DNA from: Oscillatoriales cyanobacterium USR001
GTDB lineage: Bacteria > Cyanobacteriota > Cyanobacteriia > Cyanobacteriales > Microcoleaceae
DNA: 64,000 nt
Assembly: GCA_001698425.1 (NCBI GenBank)
Contig: MBRE01000067.1
Coordinates: forward strand, 123,803 to 187,802
Reading direction: 5' to 3'
Positions 9,192-18,162 of the stretch are shown piece after piece. A model generated the notes under the pieces. It did no database searches and was not told where the DNA came from. It worked only from the letters and a program-made list of their open reading frames with translations. Numbering within the stretch: the first letter of the stretch is position 1; every line of letters starts with the position of its first letter. A program made the position numbers and the translations under genes.

Positions 9192-9348
9192 AAAATCAGC
9201 TTAGTCCAAATAACACCCGATGGGAGATTTCCTTCAACACCTCCTAATAATCTGTAAAAAAGCTTAAGATTAAAAAATTGACAATTAAAACATACCTGAA
9301 ACCACCAGAAGTCATACTTTCCCACCTCTGGTTAGCCCTGAGATTATA

Positions 9349-10116
9349 ATGATGCCCCGGATACTTGTTATTGATGATGACCCGACGATCGCTGAACTTG
9401 TCGCCATCAACCTAGAAATGGCCGGCTACGAAGTCACTCAGGCAGAAGACGGCATCAAAGGTCAGGCCCTAGCCATCCAAATGCTCCCCGACCTGATCAT
9501 GCTAGATTTAATGCTGCCCAAAGTAGATGGATTCACCGTTTGCCAACGATTACGCCGCGACGAGCGCACCTCAGACATTCCCGTATTAATGCTAACCGCT
9601 TTGGGTCAAACCCAAGACAAAGTAGAAGGCTTTAACTCCGGTGCTGATGACTACATGACTAAGCCCTTTGAGCTAGAAGAAATGTTAGCAAGAGTCCGCG
9701 CCTTGTTGCGGCGCACCGATCGCATTCCTCAAGCAGCGAAACACGCGGAAATTCTTAGTTACGGTCCGCTTACCCTCGTCCCAGAAAGATTTGAAGCCAT
9801 TTGGTACGCTCAAACAGTGAAACTCACTCACCTAGAATTTGAGTTACTGCACTGTTTACTTCAGCGTCACGGTCAAACTGTCTCCCCCAGCGAAATTCTC
9901 AAAGAAGTTTGGGGATACGATCCCGACGATGATATTGAGACAATCCGCGTACATATTAGACATCTGAGAACCAAAATGGAACCAGATCCCCGTCATCCCC
10001 GCTTTATTAAAACTGTATATGGGGCTGGCTATTGCTTGGAATTGCCTAGTAGTGGAACTAAAGCTGAAGACCAGGAAAAATTAACAGATACCGATTCTTC
10101 AACCAATCCCTATTAA
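9349..10116 (+). CDS. rpaA: Response regulator RpaA (OmpR family)
   Basis: Two-component regulator: receiver at about residues 4-118 (acidic DDD near residue 9, acceptor Asp in [13 protein letters not shown], Lys in TKPFE), then an OmpR-type winged helix at about 135-235 ([40 protein letters not shown]). The residues [13 protein letters not shown] and VPERFEAIW between the domains match RpaA as I recall it. RpaA is the output regulator of the cyanobacterial circadian clock and affects phycobilisome-photosystem coupling. Two ATGs are adjacent (9349, 9352). Monocistronic as far as visible. Confidence 0.88.
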   Translation: MMPRILVIDDDPTIAELVAINLEMAGYEVTQAEDGIKGQALAIQMLPDLIMLDLMLPKVDGFTVCQRLRRDERTSDIPVLMLTALGQTQDKVEGFNSGADDYMTKPFELEEMLARVRALLRRTDRIPQAAKHAEILSYGPLTLVPERFEAIWYAQTVKLTHLEFELLHCLLQRHGQTVSPSEILKEVWGYDPDDDIETIRVHIRHLRTKMEPDPRHPRFIKTVYGAGYCLELPSSGTKAEDQEKLTDTDSSTNPY

Positions 10117-10259
10117 GTTTGCCAATTAAGTTTGCCAATTAAGACCAATCTAATGCTGTTCTATAAATTGTGCCAACTTTAAGAACGTAGCCCAAATTTA
10201 TTGAGCTTGGGCTGCGATTTTTCTTGGTAAGAATGGATAAATTGATGGAGGTTCTCAGG

Positions 10260-10844
10260 ATGACACAGACACTATTAAAGCCCTTAGACCAACGATTCAT
10301 TCAATCCGGGATTAGTTGGCAACATTTTAAACTAATTGAACAGGGGTTTTCGGATTCTCCTGGTATCAAGTTATTTTATTATAAAGGAGAAGTAGAAATA
10401 TTGGCAGTTTCGCAAGAACACGAATTTTTTAGTCGGACAATTTGTACGCTGCTGGCTATCTACTGCGCTGAAAATGAAATTGAGTTTGCACCTACGGGAA
10501 GTTTTACTCAAGAGCAGGAAGGGGTAGTGTCTGCACAAGCTGATGAATCTTATTTTATTGGTAGACGCATAAGCCCAAAGTCTCCCCCAGATTTATGTAT
10601 TGAAATTGTCTTTACTAGCGGTAATGTGAGAAAATTGGAACGCTATCAAGTATTGGGAGTTGCTGAAGTTTGGTTTTGGGAGGATGGTGTATTGGCTATG
10701 TATCGTTTGGTTTCTGATAGTTATGAAAAAATTTCTTCAAGTGTGGTTTTGCCCGGTTTAGATATTAACTTGCTGTGTCGTTGCTTGCTGATGGCTTCGA
10801 GTGTGGAAGGGATGAGGGAGTTTCGGAGAGGAATTTCTGGTTAA
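10260..10844 (+). CDS. Uma2-family putative endonuclease
   Basis: 194 residues from the ATG at 10260, chosen because a strong GGAGG lies 9 bases upstream; the frame is open to 10224. The core is FKLIEQGFSDSPGIKLFYYKGEVEILAVS, then SYFIGRR, then DLCIEIVFTSGNVRKLERYQVLGVAEVWFWED (written here in parts). This subtype is close to the gene at 60020-60619, which has the same length and ending (EFRRGI). No partner gene is adjacent. Confidence 0.88.
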   Translation: MTQTLLKPLDQRFIQSGISWQHFKLIEQGFSDSPGIKLFYYKGEVEILAVSQEHEFFSRTICTLLAIYCAENEIEFAPTGSFTQEQEGVVSAQADESYFIGRRISPKSPPDLCIEIVFTSGNVRKLERYQVLGVAEVWFWEDGVLAMYRLVSDSYEKISSSVVLPGLDINLLCRCLLMASSVEGMREFRRGISG

Positions 10845-10885
10845 TGCGATCGCATTTGTAGGGCGAAGCATTACCCATGACTGGC

Positions 10886-10914
10886 TTGACAACCGAGTTT
10901 GTCTTAAGTAAAAT
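10886..10914 (+). promoter_or_regulatory. Sigma70-type promoter for the DUF433 gene
   Basis: Perfect -35 TTGACA (10886-10891), a 17-bp spacer, and -10 TAAAAT (10909-10914, five of six matches). It lies 80 bp upstream of the DUF433 ATG. The best-looking housekeeping promoter I noticed in the window. Confidence 0.6.
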
Positions 10915-10993
10915 AAATATATAGTTCTCGGATTATTAACTGGTAAAATATACTTATCAGATGAAGTAACAAAACTAACTCAAAGGCTAATTT

Positions 10994-11314
10994 ATGGTAA
11001 GCGTAATTTCTGAACATATTACAATTAATCCCGGTTTTTGCGGTGGGCAACCTTGCATTACTGGACATCGAATTAAGGTACAAGATGTGGTAATTTGGCA
11101 TGAGGAAATGGGAATGTCACCAGAGGAAATTATTTACCATTATCCTTCAATTACTCTAGCTGATGTTTATGCGGCTTTGACTTATTATCACGATCGTCGG
11201 GAAGAAATTAGGACACAAATTAGAGAAGATGAAACCTTTGCCCGCGAGTTGCAAGCGCAAAATCCATCTATCCTTCAGCAAAAATTAAAAAGCCTAAATG
11301 TCAAGAACTATTAA
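10994..11314 (+). CDS. DUF433 protein (antitoxin-like)
   Basis: 106 residues. The DUF433 core is ITINPGFCGGQPCITGHRI, then VVIWHEEMGMSPEEII and YPSITLADVYAALTYYHD. DUF433 proteins are small helical DNA-binding-like proteins often encoded directly before DUF5615 (PIN-like) proteins and annotated as VapB-type antitoxins. Here a DUF5615-like start overlaps its end at 11298 but is truncated, leaving the DUF433 gene orphaned. Confidence 0.88.
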   Translation: MVSVISEHITINPGFCGGQPCITGHRIKVQDVVIWHEEMGMSPEEIIYHYPSITLADVYAALTYYHDRREEIRTQIREDETFARELQAQNPSILQQKLKSLNVKNY

Positions 11315-11471
11315 TTTTCATTTAGATGAAAGTCCTATAATACTAACGATCGCTCCTACAAAACGCTATATTTATTTCTGTCTAATTGGAATTTCAATCA
11401 CAAACTCCGAACCTTCTCCCGGTGTAGAAATACAGCTTAACATCCCACCGTGCTTTTCTACCACAATTTGA
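11298..11471 (+). pseudogene. Truncated DUF5615 (PIN-like) remnant
   Basis: ATG at 11298 overlaps the end of the DUF433 gene by 17 bp. The first eleven residues, MSRTINFHLDE, are the characteristic beginning of DUF5615 proteins that pair with DUF433. After that (about 11331) the match stops and the frame runs through the 3' end of the convergent histidine kinase gene to a stop at 11469-11471. The body of the toxin-like gene is lost. Confidence 0.7.
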
Positions 11472-14400
11472 TAGCTGATAGATAGTCCCAAACCAGTACC
11501 TTTGCCTACTGGTTTAGTAGTAAAAAATGGATCGAATATACGGTTTCTTACTGATTCTGGCATTCCCGGACCATTATCAGCAATTAGAATGGCAATCTTG
11601 TTGCCTTGCACAACAGAAGTCCGAATCGTAATACAAGGTAAACGCCTGCAATTCTGAGGTAATGTTGCAGTTTCTAAACTTTCTATTGCTGAACAATCTT
11701 GAACTTCTACGCTCTCACTTTTGACACTAGAAAAAGCATCAATAGCATTACTAAGTATATTCATTAACACCTGATTTAGTAATCCAGGGTAGCATTCTAC
11801 TAAAGGCAAAACGCCATATTCTTTAACAACTTCAATGGTATGATTACTAGAGTTTTGTTTTAATCTATGCTGCAAAATTAGTAGGGTGCTATCAATTCCA
11901 TCGCGAATATCAACAATTTTAATATCCGATTCTTCCAAGCGGGAAAAATTACGTAAAGATAGCACGATCTGGCGAATGCGATCGGCTCCCATTTCCATTG
12001 AAGTCATTAGTTGGGGAAAATCAATGACTAAAAATTCAATGTCTATTTCTTCAGCTAAATCTCTAATTTCATCCGGGGGATTTTTGTAGTGTTGCTGGTA
12101 TAAACTGCACAATTGTAATAAGCTTTGAGCATATTCGTTGGCATGACTAATATTGCCATAAATGAAACTCACGGGATTATTAATTTCGTGAGCAATGCCA
12201 GCTACTAATTGTCCCAGACTTGACATTTTTTCTGATTGAATTAATTGAGCTTGAGTTTTTCTTAACTCTTGTAAGGTTAACTCTAATTGTTGGTTTTTAT
12301 CTCTCAATTGTGCTTCTGCTTGTTTGCGCTCTGTAATATTACGGGCGAGAATAATTACTTGGGTATTGCCAAAAGGCAATAACCGAGCTTCATAAGTCTG
12401 TTTGCCTTGTTGGGGAATTCGCAAGGAATATTCAACAGTAACTAAAGCTTGATTTTCAAATGTCTCTTGAATTGCTTGCTCAAATTGGCGGCTAACTTTG
12501 TTTGGCAAAACTTCTGCCATTTGTTTGCCTAAAAATATTTCTGGAGGAATTTGTAAATCTGATGAACTTCCTGATAAATAATCTAAAATTATGCCGTCTG
12601 CATTAAGTCGGAAATACAAATCTGGTAAGGCCTGAAATACTGCTTCTAACTCGGAAGTTTTTTGGCGCAGTGCTTCTTGAGCTTGTTGGCGATCGCTGAT
12701 ATCAAAAATCACACCGTCAACATAAATTACGTTGCTATCTTCACCGCAAACACCGCAACCTTGTTCCCAAACCCATTTAACTTCGCCTGTGGCTGCGTAA
12801 ATGCGGTATTCTAAAGTATAATATTGTTTATTTTCTATTGACGATCTGATAATTTCTTGAACTCGCCCGACATCTTCTGGATGAATAATACTGGTATAAT
12901 TTACGCTTTGATTTTCCATTAATTGAGTTGCCGAATACCCTGTGACGGAGTAAGCTGCATCGCTCATAAAAGTCATTGTCCAATCAGTATCCCACTGATA
13001 GCGGTAAACTATTCCCGGAATATTAGCTACTAAAGAGCGGAATCTTTCTTCGCTAACGCCAAGTGCTTGTTGAGCTAAATGTTGCTCGGTGATATCGTGA
13101 GCAAAACCTAACACTGCAAAGATAGTGCCTTCAGCGTCGCGCAAGGGAATTTTCCGAGTATCAAAAATGTGTAGGGAGCCGTCAGCAAAAGTTGCTTGTT
13201 CGTTGCGATTGTGAATTATTTCACCTGTGAGAACACCTGTATCGTCAGCGCGGAAACCGACAATATTTAGGTGGGGACTGCCAAAAATTTCTGTTTCTGA
13301 AAAGCCTAGTTCTACATCATCTTTACCCAGGATTTCTTCGAGGTCAATGTTAACAGATTTGGCAAAACTTTGGTTAACTAAAATGTATCTAAAGTTGCGG
13401 TCTTTGGCAAAAATCCAATCTGGTGTTGTGTCGATGACTGTGCGGAGTAGTTGTTGCGATCGCTCGCTTTGTTTGAGAGCTAATTGTAATTCTGATTCTA
13501 ATTTTTTGCGATCGGTAATGTTTTCAAAGGCAACACCGACGGAGTTGTTAGGTAAGGGAAAGGCTTTAATCGAAAAAGCTCGCACGATCGCGCCGGATTC
13601 GTCACAGTCAATGTCTTCAATTTCAATGGCTTTTTGTTCGCGAATTACGGCGGCAAATGCTTGAGGAATGCCTTTAGAGCGTTGTAGAGGGAAAACTTCA
13701 TCAAGAGTCATTCCCAGAATATCAAACATCTCTACTCCAGTAAATAAGGTACTGGCTGGATTAGAAGCGATCGCTCTTAAAGTTTGGTCATCGTTAATAT
13801 CTTCTAAACGGTAAACATACAAGCCAATTTGCATATTTTCCACAATTTGACCGTACAGACGCACGCTATCATCTACTTGTTTGCGCTCGGTAATATCTTC
13901 AGTAATGTCTAAAAGATATTGAGGATTGCCATTTTTATCAAAAATGGGAATTTTCCGGGTGTGTAATATTCTTAAACCCCTGTGGCGAGTTTGGGTAGTA
14001 GATTCGGCGACTTCCTGTATGGAAACATTTGACTGATTTTTCTGATAATTAGCTAAAACTTCTCTATCTTTAGCCGCGATCGCATCTGCTTGCTCTTTGG
14101 GGAAAAAATCATAATCGCTTTTGCCAATCGCTTCTTGGCTAGTCACACCCGCGATCGTTTCCCCCGCTTTATTCCACAACACAAACTTCAATGACTCTGC
14201 ATCTTTAGCAAACACCCCCACAGGCAAGTTTTCCACCACAGAATTTAGGAATCCCTTAGCCGCCGCCAATTCTGCCTCCGCCCGTTTGCGCTCAATTCCC
14301 AACGCAATTACATCCGCTACAGATGGTAACATTTCCTGAAGCCATTGACTCAAAGGTCGATCGCTAAAAATTGCTACTACTCCTACTACCCGATCTTCCA

Positions 14401-15613
14401 CCGTCAGCGGATAGCCAGCAAAGTTAATATATTGCTTTTGATTATTAGCTGGTAATTGTTGATTGGAAATTATCCCCCCGCTTTCATTTTCCTCTCTCAA
14501 TAAATCGACAGATCCTCTCTCTAGTCCCCAATCTGCTAATGCCAAATCTGAGACAATTCCGCTGTCAAAAAGTGGTCGTTGAACCTGGGCAATTAAAGCT
14601 ATTTTACCTCCATCGAAACCAATCCGATCAATCGGATTTCCTAGAGCGGGACTACCTCCAGCAATAGCCTGCAATTCTAAGACATTTTCTTGAGGATTAA
14701 AAGTCCAAAGCAGGGATAAAGTAGCATTTAGGTGCTGTAATATAGCCTCGCAACAAGGACCAAGGATATCTTCGGGATGGCGAGTTAAAGCCATACCAAC
14801 TGCGGCGGCTAGTGCTGTCAGACGCGATCGCTCTGTAGCTATTGCTTCTAAGCGTTTGCGATCGCTAATATCTTCCACCAAAGAAAGCACCGTAAAACCA
14901 TCTCGACTGCGAATAATTGAATTGAACCACTGACACCAAATTAACTTACCATTTTTAGTATTATTGCGATTAATTAAAGTATTGCTCTCCCCCGCTTTCA
15001 GTTGTGCAATTACATCATTAACTGACACCAAATCTCCTTCATAAATTAAAGGAAAATCCGTCGGTAGTTTCCCCATCACCTCTTGCTCTTTCCAGCCAAA
15101 CATTTCCTCAGCCCGTTTTGACCACTGAATAATTCTAAATTGTTCGTCCCAGCCAATCATTGCTAACGGACTATTTGCCGCATTTAACCACAGTAAATGA
15201 CTCGATCTGCGGATCTGTTCAGTTTTCTCCTGTTGCCAGCGATAATGAGAAGTAATATCTCTCCCCACAGTAAAAACTCTCACATTCCCATCACTTGCTT
15301 CTACAGGCGTATAAGCAGTTTCATAAACCTTAATACTGCCATCACCGCCATTCGCTTCGTGAATCGCGATTCTCTTTTCCCCAGTTAGCAATACTTGTTC
15401 TAAGCATGGGTCTATATGAGGAATTATATACTTTAATCGCTGATTATTTGGATAATTTTGCAGTAACTCCCGATTACTTTTCCCAATAATTTCAGCCATT
15501 TCTAACCCTAACCAAGCAGCAGCAGTAGGATTAATAGATATATACTTCCGCTCTTGGCTATACTCTATGAAGGCATCAGCAGAAGTAGCTAAAAATGTTT
15601 CAAACCAGTTCAT
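11372..15613 (-). CDS. Multi-PAS/GAF sensor histidine kinase
   Basis: 1413 residues without a clear membrane segment, so probably a soluble sensor. Approximate order: PAS (5-120), PAS (135-255), GAF (270-445), PAS (450-580), PAS (590-710), PAS (715-850), PAS (855-985), PAS (990-1100), coiled linker, HisKA with the phospho-acceptor in [12 protein letters not shown] (about 1145), HATPase with N box [17 protein letters not shown] and [10 protein letters not shown]. The HisKA subtype with a long insertion before the ATPase is common in cyanobacteria. No receiver or partner regulator is adjacent, so the cognate regulator is unknown. ATG start at 15613. Confidence 0.93.
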   Translation of the reverse strand: MNWFETFLATSADAFIEYSQERKYISINPTAAAWLGLEMAEIIGKSNRELLQNYPNNQRLKYIIPHIDPCLEQVLLTGEKRIAIHEANGGDGSIKVYETAYTPVEASDGNVRVFTVGRDITSHYRWQQEKTEQIRRSSHLLWLNAANSPLAMIGWDEQFRIIQWSKRAEEMFGWKEQEVMGKLPTDFPLIYEGDLVSVNDVIAQLKAGESNTLINRNNTKNGKLIWCQWFNSIIRSRDGFTVLSLVEDISDRKRLEAIATERSRLTALAAAVGMALTRHPEDILGPCCEAILQHLNATLSLLWTFNPQENVLELQAIAGGSPALGNPIDRIGFDGGKIALIAQVQRPLFDSGIVSDLALADWGLERGSVDLLREENESGGIISNQQLPANNQKQYINFAGYPLTVEDRVVGVVAIFSDRPLSQWLQEMLPSVADVIALGIERKRAEAELAAAKGFLNSVVENLPVGVFAKDAESLKFVLWNKAGETIAGVTSQEAIGKSDYDFFPKEQADAIAAKDREVLANYQKNQSNVSIQEVAESTTQTRHRGLRILHTRKIPIFDKNGNPQYLLDITEDITERKQVDDSVRLYGQIVENMQIGLYVYRLEDINDDQTLRAIASNPASTLFTGVEMFDILGMTLDEVFPLQRSKGIPQAFAAVIREQKAIEIEDIDCDESGAIVRAFSIKAFPLPNNSVGVAFENITDRKKLESELQLALKQSERSQQLLRTVIDTTPDWIFAKDRNFRYILVNQSFAKSVNIDLEEILGKDDVELGFSETEIFGSPHLNIVGFRADDTGVLTGEIIHNRNEQATFADGSLHIFDTRKIPLRDAEGTIFAVLGFAHDITEQHLAQQALGVSEERFRSLVANIPGIVYRYQWDTDWTMTFMSDAAYSVTGYSATQLMENQSVNYTSIIHPEDVGRVQEIIRSSIENKQYYTLEYRIYAATGEVKWVWEQGCGVCGEDSNVIYVDGVIFDISDRQQAQEALRQKTSELEAVFQALPDLYFRLNADGIILDYLSGSSSDLQIPPEIFLGKQMAEVLPNKVSRQFEQAIQETFENQALVTVEYSLRIPQQGKQTYEARLLPFGNTQVIILARNITERKQAEAQLRDKNQQLELTLQELRKTQAQLIQSEKMSSLGQLVAGIAHEINNPVSFIYGNISHANEYAQSLLQLCSLYQQHYKNPPDEIRDLAEEIDIEFLVIDFPQLMTSMEMGADRIRQIVLSLRNFSRLEESDIKIVDIRDGIDSTLLILQHRLKQNSSNHTIEVVKEYGVLPLVECYPGLLNQVLMNILSNAIDAFSSVKSESVEVQDCSAIESLETATLPQNCRRLPCITIRTSVVQGNKIAILIADNGPGMPESVRNRIFDPFFTTKPVGKGTGLGLSISYQIVVEKHGGMLSCISTPGEGSEFVIEIPIRQK

Positions 15614-16366
15614 TAGTTTCTTTCCTTCATAGGTTTGTAGTAAATTAGTCTAGCTAGTCTAGCTGGATTTTATCAGATGGTGTCTAACTGAGTCAACGAT
15701 CGCAAAAATTCTACACTCCGTTTACTAACGCTACCGTCTCGGTAGTCAGGCTCGTACTGATACAGTAGAACTTTATCAAATGTTCTGTTCGGTAATTCGC
15801 GGATTCAGATTGATGAGGTAGGGAAACGGGATAAAAAGCTTGGCTTGAAAATCTGGAAGTCCTTAGACAAATGCCAAAACACAGAAAATTTCTTTTAAGA
15901 GTGTAGCAGAATTTTAGCAAGCCTTGATTATGTAAAGATTGTGTAAAGATTTTTGACTGTTTTATTGAACTCTGGAGGTCAAACGATAGACAGCCAGGGA
16001 TTTTTGAGCTTTTGACTCTTAACTAAGCTGGCTCCCGCGCCCCTTGCAAACTTAGGCAGATCGGTGATAATCAATTAATGAGGGGTGTCACCCCTCATAT
16101 CTCTAAATCGTAGAACTTATAGCTAGGGACTAGGGGTTAGGGGCTAGAGGCTAGGGAAGAAGGGAATAGAATAAGCGGGTTCCAGCAATCAATCATGTCC
16201 TAAGCGCCTTGGCGACTGCTTTACATCGCAAAAACCAAGCATAACTAAGTTTATTGCTGAACTACGAATAATCAATGCCTATTTTTTCCGGTTATCTGGA
16301 TTATAGGCTTGAAAGTCCTTTTATCAATCGTCGCAGAAACAATTAATTATGGGAGGTCTACTAACA
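15614..16366. other. Non-coding stretch, with a palindrome and promoter region of the next gene
   Basis: About 750 bp with no supported gene. An open frame on the minus strand at 15711-15920 has no coding look. It holds a perfect palindrome at 16078-16098 and CTAGGG-type short repeats at 16130-16160. The last 100 bp probably contain the promoter of the 16367 gene. Confidence 0.5.
16078..16098. repeat. Perfect 21-nt palindrome
   Basis: ATGAGGGGTG, a central T, and CACCCCTCAT: ten-base arms around one base. As RNA it would be a tight hairpin only if the loop opens; as DNA it is symmetrical enough for a dimeric regulator. There is no T run after it, so it does not look like a simple terminator. 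Confidence 0.7.
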
Positions 16367-17002
16367 ATGCAACTACTTAAAACAGGGGACCGCAAAAGTT
16401 TTATGGTTGACATGAGAGGTTTTCAATCTGACAGCTTCACAGAGTTTGAGACTCCAGATAGTGGAGCCAGTAACAGACATCATAACATTGATTTCAGCAG
16501 TGAAAAAACTATTATTGCTACTCCCGAAAGCCGCGATGCTGGGTCAGAATTTAGTTTTCCATTAACTGCGCCTACTTATGTTCGTTTAGCATTAGAAAAG
16601 TTGAAATGTTTTGAATTAGTAGAGCATCAATTTGAACACTGGGGAGTGACTTTTACTAATGCAGTTGCTATCCAACCATCTAACCCAGCATTTTCAGTTA
16701 GTTCGGGAGTAACAGTATTAATGGGAGCGCCAAAAAGTGGACTAATAGAGGTGATATTTAAGCATCCAGTTAGTTTTGTTTCAGGACTGGTTACGAGTTC
16801 GCGAAGAACTGTTTTATCAGCCTGCGATCGCGATGGTAACTTAATAGCTGAAGATGAGTTACCAGCACCAAATTTAGCCGGCTTTAATTCTCCCATTCCC
16901 CCCAATAAAAAGTTAAGTGTTGCAGGTTCAAATATTTACAAAATCACTTTCTATGCTTTTGATGGTCAGTTAATAGTTGATGATTTTAGCTTTGGGTTTT
17001 AG
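16367..17002 (+). CDS. Unknown protein, probable beta-sandwich
   Basis: 211 residues from the ATG at 16367, which has GGGAGG ten bases upstream; an in-frame ATG at 16349 is possible. No signal peptide or membrane segment. The second half alternates short hydrophobic strands (VTVLMGAPKSGLIEVIF, VSFVSGLVTSSRRTVLSA, IYKITFYAFDGQLIVDDFSF), suggesting a jelly-roll or carbohydrate-binding-like fold similar to those in PEP-CTERM-type proteins, but no sorting motif is present. I do not recognise the family. A HIP1 hairpin terminator follows. Confidence 0.7.
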   Translation: MQLLKTGDRKSFMVDMRGFQSDSFTEFETPDSGASNRHHNIDFSSEKTIIATPESRDAGSEFSFPLTAPTYVRLALEKLKCFELVEHQFEHWGVTFTNAVAIQPSNPAFSVSSGVTVLMGAPKSGLIEVIFKHPVSFVSGLVTSSRRTVLSACDRDGNLIAEDELPAPNLAGFNSPIPPNKKLSVAGSNIYKITFYAFDGQLIVDDFSFGF

Positions 17003-17035
17003 GAATTGTAAGATTATATCATTTTTACACCATTA

Positions 17036-17084
17036 AAAAAGCGATCGCTAACAAAGCTTGCTCTCTGTTTCTGCGATCGCTTTT
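17036..17084. terminator. HIP1-based hairpin, possible bidirectional terminator
   Basis: AAAAGCGATCGC and GCGATCGCTTTT form 12-bp complementary arms around a loop of about 24 bases, with A and T runs on the two outsides. It lies between the convergent gene ending at 17002 and the DUF1232 gene ending at 17175. Confidence 0.6.
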
Positions 17085-17174
17085 AGTTTTTATTCCATTA
17101 ATTTGACTTACAAAGAAGTCGAAAGGCCAGCCTCTAGGAGCCTTGCCTCAAGGTCATTCTTCAGCAAACCCTAT

Positions 17175-17504
17175 TTATTTAAGGGAAACTGCGTCAACGT
17201 CAACTGTACTGGTATTAGAATTAGGGTCATTTTTTACTGAGTTGGATGTTGGATCGGATGCTTGGGTAGCTTTTTCAGCTTGACGAGATTTAGTGTATTC
17301 GATCGCCATCTGGGAAACTTCAGAAACTAGCAGTGTCAAAATAGCAACATCATCGATTTCTCCGATTATTGGCAAGAAATCTGGGGCGATATCAAAGGGG
17401 CTGATTAAATAGGCGATCGTTCCCAGGACAATCCACCAGCGATATTTAGGATTGCGAAGGGTGTTACGATACCAGCTATAAAGAGATTGGATGGAGAAGC
17501 TCAT
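17175..17504 (-). CDS. DUF1232 (YkvA-type) small membrane protein
   Basis: 109 residues. The conserved DUF1232 block is LGTIAYLISPFDIAPDFLPIIGEIDD (read in pieces: AYLISPFDIAPDFLP and GEIDD), followed by a hydrophobic stretch AILTLLVSEV. The C-terminal 30 residues are polar and rich in Ser/Asn. Members are small membrane-associated proteins of unknown function. ATG start at 17504. Confidence 0.88.
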   Translation of the reverse strand: MSFSIQSLYSWYRNTLRNPKYRWWIVLGTIAYLISPFDIAPDFLPIIGEIDDVAILTLLVSEVSQMAIEYTKSRQAEKATQASDPTSNSVKNDPNSNTSTVDVDAVSLK

Positions 17505-17713
17505 ACATTTACCTTTAACTTACTCTATTATTTTGACAAATTTTTGCATAAACTGCATTTCCAGATAACCGCCCTAAGTTTGTACTGAGATTTCACCTGA
17601 TTTACTGCTGAGTCACAATATTATGTTGTTTTTTGAGTTGGAGTTGAGAGTGCGATCGCCCGTGTAAATCAAGTGAGGTTTTGGCAATTTGTGTTAATCT
17701 AATGTTAGTGGTG

Positions 17714-17747
17714 TATAATCACACTCAAATAATTATTTTCAAGGAGG
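17714..17747 (+). promoter_or_regulatory. TATAAT box and strong ribosome binding site for the DUF6888/DUF6887 pair
   Basis: A perfect TATAAT at 17714-17719 without a good -35 at the usual distance (TTGGCA is at 17681). AAGGAGG at 17741-17747 is the strongest ribosome binding site I noticed in the window. It lies 4 bases before ATT at 17752 and so points to an unusual start codon. Confidence 0.5.
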
Positions 17748-17751
17748 AACT

Positions 17752-17931
17752 ATTCTTCCAACAGCAGCGCAAGGTTTAATTTGTATTAGTTTATGTCAAT
17801 CTTTGACTAATTTTTACCACTCAGTCGAAATATTGCGTTTTGATGAGCGCGATGGCACAATTTTCATTTTTGCAGGGGAAGAACTGCAAATCCAAGTTTA
17901 CCGTGATGGCACATGGGAGTATTTAGTATGA
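17752..17931 (+). CDS. DUF6888-like small protein with an ATT start
   Basis: 59 residues, too short and lacking ATG, so easily missed. The frame reads (ATT)-LPTAAQGLICISLCQSLTN, then FYHSVEILRFDERDG, then FAGEELQIQVYRDGTWEYLV, matching the small cyanobacterial family encoded before DUF6887 genes (DUF6888 from memory). Relatives begin MLPT, so ATT occupies exactly the ATG position, and AAGGAGG is placed just before it. The TGA at 17929 overlaps the next ATG as ATGA, indicating translational coupling. Either ATT is used weakly or the gene has recently lost its start. Confidence 0.7.
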   Translation: MLPTAAQGLICISLCQSLTNFYHSVEILRFDERDGTIFIFAGEELQIQVYRDGTWEYLV

Positions 17932-18140
17932 AACCTGATTTTGAAACTATGAGCAAGGCGGAGTTACGAGCTTATTATCTGGCTCACAGGGATGATAATG
18001 ATGCTTTCTATACACTTGTTGACCGCTTGAAGGCGGACAATAAAGATACTGTAAGGTATCCGTTTCCTGATACTCCTGAGTTGCTGAAAGAAATGGAGGA
18101 TAATATTCGCGATCGCATTAGAAAACTAAAGGAATCATAG
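17928..18140 (+). CDS. DUF6887-like small protein
   Basis: 70 residues from the ATG at 17928 (ATGA overlap with the previous gene); an upstream in-frame start at 17913 is less likely. The sequence FETMSKAELRAYYLAHRDDNDAFYTLVDRL is the hallmark of the family paired with DUF6888. Highly charged and helical, with a Lys/Arg-rich tail. The pair may be a toxin-antitoxin-like or regulatory unit, but no function is known to me. Confidence 0.78.
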   Translation: MKPDFETMSKAELRAYYLAHRDDNDAFYTLVDRLKADNKDTVRYPFPDTPELLKEMEDNIRDRIRKLKES

Positions 18141-18162
18141 TTTTTTGAGTTGAGGAGAGAGC

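Noticed and set aside
15711-15920. Minus-strand frame of 69 codons in the gap after the histidine kinase
   Set aside because: No ribosome binding site, no family resemblance, composition not protein-like.
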